From: Desulfobacula sp.
GTDB taxonomy: Bacteria > Desulfobacterota > Desulfobacteria > Desulfobacterales > Desulfobacteraceae
Direction of reading: 5' to 3'
Assembly: GCF_014237455.1 (NCBI RefSeq)
Contig: NZ_JABZFL010000066.1
Location: 1-33,230, forward strand
Length of the DNA stretch: 33,230 bases
The position numbers and the translations under genes are program-made. Below, in pieces: positions 16,405 to 22,626 of this stretch. Below the pieces are notes generated by a model. The model had not been told where the DNA came from and searched no databases. It saw only the letters and a list, made by a program, of their open reading frames with translations. Each line of letters starts with the position of its first letter. Position 1 is the stretch's first letter.

Positions 16405-17313
16405 TTATTTCAGGCTGGCCTGTTCCACAATCTGACCCACGGCTTCTTCCCATTCAATGGCCATGATATGTACGCCATGAACCCCATTTGTTTCTTTTAG
16501 TTCTTCAATGGTCTCCAGGCAGATTTTAATGCCTTCATCTGCCTGGCTTTTTTTGTCAACGCCATCCATTCGTTTGATAATGCTTTCAGGAACATCCATA
16601 CCGGCAACCTTATTATTCATGTACCTTGCCATACCGGCGGATTTTAACGGGGTGATCCCCCCAAGGATGTAAACTTTATCTGTCAGGCCTTGTTCACTGG
16701 CCAGCCTGATCCACTCTTTAAATCGATCCATATTATAAATACACTGGGTCTGGATAAAATCAGCACCGGCATCAATCTTTTTGGCCAGCCGGATTACGCG
16801 GTATTCAAAGGGGTCGGCAAAGGGATTGGCAGCCGCACCAATGAACATTCGGGGTGCCACATCCAGATCAAATCCGCTCATGTCCTTACCCGTATCGCGC
16901 ATGTCCTTCACCGTCCGGATCAGGTTGACCGAGTCGATGTCAAAGACATTCATGGCATCGGGCTGACTGCCGAATTTCTGGTGATCTCCGGACAGGCATA
17001 AAATATTTCTAATCCCTAAAGAATACGCCCCCATGATATCCGATTGAATGGCAATCCGGTTTCTGTCTCTGACCACCATCTGCATCACAGGTTCCAGTCC
17101 TGCGGCAACCAGATGGGCCGAGGCCGCTATACTGGACATCCTGACAATGGCCGTCTGATTGTCGGTGACATTTACTGCATCCACAAATCCTTGCAGCAGT
17201 TTGATTTTTTTATCAATTACCTTAACGTTCGCACCTCTTGGGGGGCCGCATTCTCCTGTTACCGCAAATTCACCACTGGCCAGTTTTTCATGGAGATGGC
17301 TGTAAGTTTTCAT
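16405..17313 (-). CDS. metF: methylenetetrahydrofolate reductase
   Basis: 302-aa MetF TIM-barrel flavoprotein interconverting methylene-THF and methyl-THF, a step of the methyl branch of the Wood-Ljungdahl pathway and of methionine synthesis. Family motifs: FAVTGECGPPRG at the start (with the catalytic Glu), VNVTDNQTA, LCLSGDH (pterin/flavin site), and the ADFIQTQCIYNMDRF and LGGITPLKS segments. It overlaps metV by 4 nt (ATGA), which suggests that the two proteins are made in fixed ratio. MetVF-type reductases receive electrons through MetV rather than directly from NAD(P)H, fitting the presence of MvhD. Confidence 0.95.
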   Translation of the reverse strand: MKTYSHLHEKLASGEFAVTGECGPPRGANVKVIDKKIKLLQGFVDAVNVTDNQTAIVRMSSIAASAHLVAAGLEPVMQMVVRDRNRIAIQSDIMGAYSLGIRNILCLSGDHQKFGSQPDAMNVFDIDSVNLIRTVKDMRDTGKDMSGFDLDVAPRMFIGAAANPFADPFEYRVIRLAKKIDAGADFIQTQCIYNMDRFKEWIRLASEQGLTDKVYILGGITPLKSAGMARYMNNKVAGMDVPESIIKRMDGVDKKSQADEGIKICLETIEELKETNGVHGVHIMAIEWEEAVGQIVEQASLK

Positions 17314-17990
17314 ATGATATGGTCCTCCCTGATCAATTTTCTGGGTCCGCCGGAAAGACTGGTATTCCAGTTTTTTGGAGGGATATAGGTTTTCAGATTA
17401 TCCAGTTGCCCTAAAGTGGTCAGCCGTTCAATAATCAGGTGCCACGCACACGGGGTATCCGGATCAATTTCACAAAAGCCCTTCTGGGAACCGCCGCAGG
17501 GACCGTTTAAGAGTTTTTTGGCACATCGGGTGACAGGACATATGCTTCCGAATGTTGCAAGACTGCAGTTTCCGCACCCGGAGCATTCTTCAGTGAAAAT
17601 GCCGGGACTTTCCTGAATTCCGATAAATGTTGTATTCAGACCGGGCAACACCACTTCTTTGGCAAACCGTTTTGCCATGGCCTGAACACCGGCACCACAG
17701 GCAAGGGAAAGGACGGCATCATTTCTGGCAATGCCGGGTGATGCTTCCTGGATAAATTCATTTTCACACTGGCGTTCAATGGTCAGCTCTTCTATTTCAA
17801 TGGGCCGGGCCATTTTTTTAAAACTGAGCTTGAGGGCGGATGCGAGGACGGCAACCTCATCTTCGCCACCGGCAAAGCATGTTTTTACACAGGTGCCGCA
17901 CCCTAGAATTAAAAGCTTTTTATAAGGTTCCACAAGTTCAATAATTTCATTTATGGGTTTTTGACTGGCGGTTATCATTTTGTGCTCCAT
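17310..17990 (-). CDS. metV: MetV-like zinc/iron-sulfur partner of MetF (MTHFR C-terminal domain protein)
   Basis: 226 aa, cysteine-rich. N-terminal region has CGTCVKTC (C31, C34, C38); the C-terminal half carries CSGCGNC, then CPVTRC and GPCGG, features of the MTHFR C-terminal domain family whose members bind two 4Fe-4S clusters and zinc and feed electrons to MetF. The start is uncertain between ATG 17990 and ATG 17978; GGAG lies 6 nt before the latter, giving a protein beginning MITASQKP (222 aa). Between this gene and mvhD there are 165 nt containing a large palindrome, but both are on the same strand and probably in one operon. Confidence 0.9.
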   Translation of the reverse strand: MEHKMITASQKPINEIIELVEPYKKLLILGCGTCVKTCFAGGEDEVAVLASALKLSFKKMARPIEIEELTIERQCENEFIQEASPGIARNDAVLSLACGAGVQAMAKRFAKEVVLPGLNTTFIGIQESPGIFTEECSGCGNCSLATFGSICPVTRCAKKLLNGPCGGSQKGFCEIDPDTPCAWHLIIERLTTLGQLDNLKTYIPPKNWNTSLSGGPRKLIREDHII

Positions 17991-18015
17991 TTCTTGGACG
18001 TGGTTGAGAAAAAGA

Positions 18016-18125
18016 TCAGATTAAAGCAAGGCTATGTTTTAATATGTCTTTGGTTTCATTGAACAGGGGAGTGGTACACAATGAAATCAAAATTTTAAAA
18101 AAAGATAGCCTTGCTTTAAACCTGA
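18016..18125. repeat. nested palindromic element inside the mvhD-metV intergenic region
   Basis: TTAAAGCAAGGCTAT (18021-18035) and its exact reverse complement ATAGCCTTGCTTTAA (18105-18119) form a perfect 15-bp stem. The pairing continues outward with TCAG/CTGA across a one-base bulge to 18016 and 18125. Inside, TTTCATTG (18053-18060) pairs with CAATGAAA (18079-18086). The whole could fold as one long RNA arm. There is no T-run of terminator type after it. It might be a small mobile palindromic element (MITE/REP-like) or an RNA processing/stabiliser structure setting different levels of mvhD and metVF. Confidence 0.75.
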
Positions 18126-18155
18126 CTTTTTATAATAACATCAACAGGGATGGTA

Positions 18156-18560
18156 TTAATTAAAATGATTTAAAGCAGGATTCGGGCCGATCGTTTCAAG
18201 CTCCGATATCGTGGTTTTTATAATATCTTTAATCGGCCCGCTGTCTTTTGCAGCGGTGTTGAATATGTTCAATCGTCTGCCATCCATTCCAATATCATCC
18301 AGGATGGTTTTTACATAATCAACCCGTTTTCTTGCCCGTATACTGCCTTGGGCATACCGGCAGCCCTCTTCCTTGCAGACCAGAACAAGGACCGCATCGG
18401 CGCCTGATTCAAAGGCCTTTAAAAGGTGGATATCCTTTGTCATTGAGGAGCATGGCATTTTAACGGTTTTAATCGTACAACCGTCAACCATTGAATCCGT
18501 TTCTTCAAAAGAATTTAAACAATGAAACAGCGTAAGTTTTGGTGTGTTGTTAATTTTCAT
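18156..18560 (-). CDS. mvhD: MvhD-like iron-sulfur electron-transfer protein
   Basis: 134 aa. Related to MvhD, the 2Fe-2S subunit that links F420-non-reducing hydrogenase or other donors to heterodisulfide reductase. Recognisable are the GADAVLVLVCKEEGCRYAQGS segment and the RARKRVDYVKTILDDIGM helix. Cysteines are C14, C28, C37, C62 and C67; the N-terminal CxxC seen in many MvhD proteins is reduced to C14 alone, so cluster ligation may differ. As first gene of the operon it probably passes electrons to or from MetV and perhaps the iron-sulfur glutamate synthase proteins. GGGAAG lies before the ATG, immediately downstream of the leader terminator. Confidence 0.88.
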   Translation of the reverse strand: MKINNTPKLTLFHCLNSFEETDSMVDGCTIKTVKMPCSSMTKDIHLLKAFESGADAVLVLVCKEEGCRYAQGSIRARKRVDYVKTILDDIGMDGRRLNIFNTAAKDSGPIKDIIKTTISELETIGPNPALNHFN

Positions 18561-18582
18561 TTTTTCTTCCCAAAATTAAAAT

Positions 18583-18664
18583 AAAAAAGGCATTCGCCCA
18601 GTAATGTTGGGAAAACGCCTTTGTTTTCTTTTAATTTTGCCAATACGCCTTTGTATTTAGCTAT
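18583..18664 (-). promoter_or_regulatory. ANTAR-type tandem-hexaloop antiterminator leader of the mvhD operon
   Basis: On the minus-strand RNA three elements follow each other. Hairpin 1 (18657 to 18642) is AATAC-AAAGGC-GTATT. After a 13-nt linker, hairpin 2 (18628 to 18611) is GAAAAC-AAAGGC-GTTTTC, a perfect 6-bp stem. Both loops are the same hexamer with A at position 1 and G at position 4, as required by ANTAR proteins. A terminator uses 18622-18608 and 18600-18586 as arms (14 of 15 positions pair, with two G-U wobbles that exist only in minus-strand RNA), a 7-nt loop and a U-rich tail UUUUUUAUUUU. Its 5' foot AAAGGC is the loop of hairpin 2, so hairpin 2 and the terminator exclude each other. 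The mvhD ribosome-binding site follows at once. Confidence 0.88.
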
Positions 18665-18670
18665 GATCTC

Positions 18671-18699
18671 AAGCTAAAATTTATTTCATAGAATGTCAA
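18671..18699 (-). promoter_or_regulatory. promoter of the mvhD-metVF-glutamate synthase operon
   Basis: Minus strand: TTGACA (18699 to 18694), a 17-nt spacer, and TAGCTT (18676 to 18671). Transcription would begin near 18664, giving a leader of about 100 nt that contains the tandem hexaloop hairpins and terminator. A perfect -35 box suggests constitutive initiation, with control left to antitermination. Confidence 0.75.
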
Positions 18700-18726
18700 G
18701 TATTTTTTTATAAAAAAAATTATCCC

Positions 18727-18800
18727 TTGCCCAATCTAATAAACTCGTGTATTGTTACAACTTTTGATTTCCCTGGTCGGTGATCCCGGCCTTTTTTTTT
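18727..18800 (+). promoter_or_regulatory. promoter and leader terminator (attenuator) before the DEAD-box helicase gene
   Basis: A promoter-like pair TTGCCC (18727-18732), 17 nt, TATTGT (18750-18755) would start RNA near 18762. GGTCGG (18775-18780) then pairs with CCGGCC (18786-18791) around a 5-nt loop and is followed by nine T (18792-18800): an intrinsic terminator 15 nt before the helicase start codon. No gene lies upstream on this strand that would need it, so it looks like an attenuator in the helicase 5' UTR. Confidence 0.6.
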
Positions 18801-18814
18801 ATAAGAGGAACCCT

Positions 18815-20536
18815 ATGTCCCAGAAAATTTTACCCAAGACCCGGTTTGATGAAATGAACCTGAACCCCTCTGTATTCTCTGTATTGCAGGATGTGGGTTA
18901 TGAGACCCCCACGCCGATCCAGACTTTGACTATTCCCCATCTGATCCAGGGAAAGGATGTGCTGGGCCAGGCCCGGACCGGTACCGGCAAGACAGCGGCC
19001 TTTGCATTGCCCCTGCTGTCCCGGATTGACCTTGACAATAAACGACCCCAGGTGTTGGTGTTGACCCCCACCCGGGAGCTGGCCATTCAGGTGGCGGATT
19101 CCTTTAAAACATATGGTGCAAGGATGAAAGGGCTGAATGTATTGTCCGTGTACGGGGGCCAGAGTTACGGGGTCCAGTTGAACCAACTCAAGCGGGGTGT
19201 CCATGTGGTCGTGGGAACGCCCGGACGGCTCATGGATCATATGCGGAAAAAAACGGTCTCCTTTGCAGATCTTTCCTGCGTGGTTATAGATGAGGCCGAT
19301 GAAATGCTTCACATGGGCTTTATTGACGATGTGGAATGGATTCTGGAAAGAACTCCGGATGATTCACAGACCGCTCTTTTTTCAGCCACCATGCCAATGC
19401 CCATTAGGAAAATTGCTCAAAAATATCTGACCACCCCAAAAGAAATCATAGTCAAACCAGACACCACAGAGCTTAAAACCATCAATCAGCAATACTGGAT
19501 GGTCAACGGTATTAAAAAAACCCAGGCCCTGACACAGATTCTGGAGGGTATCTCCTTTGATGGGGTGATCGTGTTTACCAAAACCAAAACCGCCACCCTT
19601 GATGTGGCAAAAGTCCTTGAGAACAAAGGATTCAAGGCAGAGGCCCTTAACGGGGATATTGCCCAGAATGCCAGAGAGCGAACTGTCAACCGGTTGAAAG
19701 ACGGTTATATCGATATCCTGGTGGCTACAGATGTGGCTGCCCGGGGCCTGGATGTGGACCGGATCTCCCATGTGATTAATTATGACATGCCGTCCAAGGT
19801 GGATCCCTATGTCCACAGAATCGGCAGAACGGGCAGGGCTGGCCGCACAGGGGAAGCCATCCTGTTCGTGAACAGGAACGAACGCTGGATGCTTAAAGTT
19901 ATAGAGCGGGCCACCAAACATAATATCAAGGAAATCTCCCTGCCCTCCAACAAGGTCATCAACAAAAAACGTGTGACTGATTTTAAACTATCCATCACTC
20001 AGGCCCTGGCATCGGAAGACTTAAGTGTTTTTCAGGATTTGATTGAGACCTATGCCAAGGAACAGGATATCCCTGTAACACAGGTTGCGGCGGCCCTTGC
20101 TAAACTGGCTCATGGGGACACCCCCTTCTTATTGTCAGCCAAAAAAAATGAGAAAAAGACAAAAATTAAAACAGCCGGGAAAGACCGGTCGGTCCGGAAA
20201 AACCTTTCTGATAAAAAGCACCTGTCTGTAAAAAAGCAAAAACCCAAACAGATGGAAAACATATCTTCGTTAAAGGAGGATAGTGTCATCCCGCCGGAAC
20301 AGGGTATGGAGCGCTACCGCATTGAGGTGGGGCGTCGCCATGGGGTCCGGGCAGGAAATATTGTGGGGGCCATTTCAAATGAAGCCGGTCTTGACAGCAA
20401 ACATATCGGAAACATTGATATCAACCAGGAATTTTCCCTTGTTGATCTTCCATATGGCATGCCAAAGGAAGTTTTCTCGCTGTTGAAAAAAACCTGGGTG
20501 AGATCCCAGAAGATGGAGATTTCAAAGTACGCCTGA
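18815..20536 (+). CDS. deaD: DEAD-box ATP-dependent RNA helicase with DbpA-type RNA-binding domain
   Basis: 573 aa, DeaD/CsdA/DbpA type, unwinding RNA in ribosome assembly or cold/translation stress. Motifs in order: Q motif (TPTPIQTLTIP), Walker A ARTGTGKT at residues 53-60, PTRELA, TPGRLMDH, DEAD box VIDEADEM, SAT, then in the second RecA domain ATDVAARGLDVD and HRIGRTGRAGR. A basic lysine-rich linker (about residues 460-490) leads to a C-terminal DbpA RNA-binding domain (YRIEVGRRHGVRAGNIVGAI). Start ATG 18815 (MSQKILPK) has GAGGAA 5 nt before it; an upstream in-frame TTG at 18752 would lie inside the promoter and terminator. Its stop is 1 nt from the stop of the convergent GAF-ANTAR gene. 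Confidence 0.95.
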   Translation: MSQKILPKTRFDEMNLNPSVFSVLQDVGYETPTPIQTLTIPHLIQGKDVLGQARTGTGKTAAFALPLLSRIDLDNKRPQVLVLTPTRELAIQVADSFKTYGARMKGLNVLSVYGGQSYGVQLNQLKRGVHVVVGTPGRLMDHMRKKTVSFADLSCVVIDEADEMLHMGFIDDVEWILERTPDDSQTALFSATMPMPIRKIAQKYLTTPKEIIVKPDTTELKTINQQYWMVNGIKKTQALTQILEGISFDGVIVFTKTKTATLDVAKVLENKGFKAEALNGDIAQNARERTVNRLKDGYIDILVATDVAARGLDVDRISHVINYDMPSKVDPYVHRIGRTGRAGRTGEAILFVNRNERWMLKVIERATKHNIKEISLPSNKVINKKRVTDFKLSITQALASEDLSVFQDLIETYAKEQDIPVTQVAAALAKLAHGDTPFLLSAKKNEKKTKIKTAGKDRSVRKNLSDKKHLSVKKQKPKQMENISSLKEDSVIPPEQGMERYRIEVGRRHGVRAGNIVGAISNEAGLDSKHIGNIDINQEFSLVDLPYGMPKEVFSLLKKTWVRSQKMEISKYA

Positions 20537-20537
20537 A

Positions 20538-21263
20538 CTAAGACGACTCATCATTAAAGATTTCACTGGAGAGGATTACCGCTTCCGCCACTTCACGGAT
20601 AGATTTTCTTGAGTCCATGCTTTTTTTTCGTATCCAGCCATAGGCTTCATTGCCGGTCATCTTACGGTTATGCATGAGAAGTTCCTTGGCCTGTTCTATC
20701 TTTTTGCGGGCTTCCAATTCCTCCTGAATCACTTTGGTTTTAACCATAAGTTCCGTATTAACAATGGCGATAGCAGATTGATTGGCAACAGCCCTTAAAA
20801 GATTGACTTGTGTATCGGGAAAGTCATGGGGTTCGGATGTAAAACAGTTTAAAACTCCAATGACTTTTTCGTCTTTTGTTTTTAAAGGAATTCCGACCAT
20901 GGAGACCAGACCCAGTTTTTTGGCCATTTCTTTTTCTTTGAACCGCTGGCTTTTTAAAACATCCTTCAGGATCAAAGGCTTTTTGTGGGTCACCACCCAC
21001 CCCACAACGCCTTCATCTAAATCAAGATCCCGGTCCTTGATATAATCCGGTGAAATGGACTGGGTTGCCTTAAGGCGTATTTTGGGCGGTTTTTCCTCCT
21101 CATCGACAATCCATAAGGAACAGATTTCAACACCGGTAACCTTGGCGGTTACCATGACAATCAGCTTTAACAGGTCCTCAATAAACAGGTCCGAGGTGAT
21201 TGCCCGGCTGATATCGGTCAATGCTTTTATATAGCGGTCGTATGTCGGGTCCAGTTTTTCCAT
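20538..21263 (-). CDS. GAF-ANTAR transcription antiterminator
   Basis: 241 aa, soluble. Residues about 15-170 form a GAF sensor domain (VEICSLWIVDEE, GVVGWVVTHKKPLILKDV, SMVGIPLKTKDEKVIGVLNCF, LLRAVANQSAIAIVNTEL). A short coiled coil (IQEELEARKKIEQAKELLM) leads into an ANTAR RNA-binding domain (residues about 180-235) with the signature GNEAYGWIRKKSMDSRKSIREVAEAVI. ANTAR proteins dimerise and hold tandem hexaloop hairpins to prevent terminator formation. The matching RNA target lies at 18583-18664, before mvhD. No receiver domain is present, so the signal is probably a small molecule or redox state sensed by GAF; several cysteines are present. 42 nt downstream of the NifX-like gene and probably co-transcribed with it. 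Confidence 0.93.
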   Translation of the reverse strand: MEKLDPTYDRYIKALTDISRAITSDLFIEDLLKLIVMVTAKVTGVEICSLWIVDEEEKPPKIRLKATQSISPDYIKDRDLDLDEGVVGWVVTHKKPLILKDVLKSQRFKEKEMAKKLGLVSMVGIPLKTKDEKVIGVLNCFTSEPHDFPDTQVNLLRAVANQSAIAIVNTELMVKTKVIQEELEARKKIEQAKELLMHNRKMTGNEAYGWIRKKSMDSRKSIREVAEAVILSSEIFNDESS

Positions 21264-21305
21264 AACTCTTCCATATTAGTTAGAAATTATTATCATATGA
21301 CACTA

Positions 21306-21698
21306 TCAGTGATGGTGTCCGCAGCCGCCTTCCTTTTTGTTCTTTTTTGTTTGACAGAAGTCAAATATATGGAACAGCTTGAGTTCATCTTTCTCAAAAA
21401 GCTTCAGATTTTCCAGAATGGTGTTTTTTCGGGCCTGATAAACTTTTATATTTGATGACATAAGACTTCTCTGGGACCCGTCTCCCATGCACCGGGTAAC
21501 AACGGCATCGACCCGATCCTCTTTTTTGAATACACCGATTTTACACGTAGGTCCTTCATCTGAAAGTTTCCGGTTTTCCTTGAGTTCAAGTTTCCGGGTT
21601 TTCAGGTCTACAATTAAAAAAATTTCAGAAACACCGAAATGGTCATCGATGATACTCTCCAATCCCTTGTTTTTTTTAACAGGAAAGGCTACCTTCAT
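21306..21698 (-). CDS. NifX/NifB-like (dinitrogenase iron-molybdenum cofactor family) protein
   Basis: 130 aa. Matches the NifX/NafY/NifB C-terminal fold that binds metal-sulfur cofactors or precursors: KVAFPVKKNKGLESIIDDHFGVSEIFLIVD at the start and VDAVVTRCMGDGSQRSLMSSNIKVYQA in the middle. The tail ends GGCGHHH, a likely metal-binding appendage. Strong ribosome-binding site GGAGGGATG before the ATG. It lies between an acyl-CoA dehydratase activase and a GAF-ANTAR regulator, so it may serve iron-sulfur cofactor handling or redox sensing. No nitrogenase genes are in the window, so a nitrogen-fixation role is not implied. Confidence 0.85.
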   Translation of the reverse strand: MKVAFPVKKNKGLESIIDDHFGVSEIFLIVDLKTRKLELKENRKLSDEGPTCKIGVFKKEDRVDAVVTRCMGDGSQRSLMSSNIKVYQARKNTILENLKLFEKDELKLFHIFDFCQTKKNKKEGGCGHHH

Positions 21699-21796
21699 TA
21701 CATCCCTCCAAAAAAATAATCAATATATTAACTCTCTTATACCAAAAACCGGTTTAAAAGATAAGGATTTATTTTGTAATGACAAGCAAGATTTTT

Positions 21797-22588
21797 TTAT
21801 CCGTAAATTTTTTCAAAGCCAATAATTGCTGCACCCAGGGCACCTATGATATCCGGTGTTTCAGGAGTGTTTATTTTTTCAAGATTCATGCTTTCTGCAA
21901 TGGCTTTTACCACACCCTTGTTCCGCGCCACACCACCGGACATGGAGACGGTAAGGCCGTCAATATTTCTGGCCACCCGTTTGACAAGGGAATTGGTCCT
22001 TGCTGCAATGGACCTGTTAAGTCCTTTTGCAATCTCTTTCTGCTCGGTACCGCAGGCAATCAGTGAGATGACTTCACTTTCAGCAAATACCGTACACATG
22101 CTGCTGAGGACAAGGTCACTTGTCGCTCCTTTATCCAGGTCTCCCAATTCGGTAATATCCACTTCCAGAGCCCTTGCCATGGCTTCCAGAAATCTGCCGG
22201 TTCCTGCAGCACATTTATCATTCATGGCAAAATCCACCACATTCCCGTCCGGATCAAGGCGCATGGCTTTGCTGTCCTGTCCTCCGATATCAATGAGAAT
22301 CCGTGTCTCCGGGATCACATGTTTTATTCCCTTTGCATGACAGGTGATCTCAGTGACTGCAGCATCTTTTTCTTTGACCCGGGCTCTCCCATATCCGGTG
22401 GCGATAATGGATCGGATATCCTTTTCCATAATTCCTGCTGCATCAAGGACGTTCTTTTTCGCACGGGCAATGGACTCGATGTTTTTCGCTCCGGTGAGGA
22501 TTACCGATGAGGCCAATATGTTTTTTTCTTCATCAATCAATACGGCATCACAGGAAAGACTGCCGATATCAATACCAAGGAAAATCAT
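21797..22588 (-). CDS. hgdC-like: 2-hydroxyacyl-CoA dehydratase / benzoyl-CoA reductase-type activase (archerase)
   Basis: 263-aa ASKHA-fold ATPase that binds one 4Fe-4S cluster between the two subunits of a homodimer and uses ATP to push a low-potential electron into its partner dehydratase. Seen: GIDIGSLSCDAVLID (phosphate 1), IDIGGQDSKAM, NDKCAAGTGRFLE with C126, LSSMCTVFAESEV with C165 (the usual cluster ligands), and SGGVARNKGVVKAI. Length is normal for HgdC/BcrA-type single-domain activases. 38 nt downstream of the dehydratase subunit gene. Start ATG 22588 has AAGGAGAAAATGT just before it. Confidence 0.94.
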   Translation of the reverse strand: MIFLGIDIGSLSCDAVLIDEEKNILASSVILTGAKNIESIARAKKNVLDAAGIMEKDIRSIIATGYGRARVKEKDAAVTEITCHAKGIKHVIPETRILIDIGGQDSKAMRLDPDGNVVDFAMNDKCAAGTGRFLEAMARALEVDITELGDLDKGATSDLVLSSMCTVFAESEVISLIACGTEQKEIAKGLNRSIAARTNSLVKRVARNIDGLTVSMSGGVARNKGVVKAIAESMNLEKINTPETPDIIGALGAAIIGFEKIYG

Positions 22589-22626
22589 TACATTTTCTCC
22601 TTAATCAAAGTTTAAAATAAATTTTT

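Noticed and set aside
18752-18814. Longer DEAD-box helicase from an in-frame TTG at 18752
   Set aside because: Would translate through the promoter -10 region and the leader terminator; ATG 18815 has a good ribosome-binding site.
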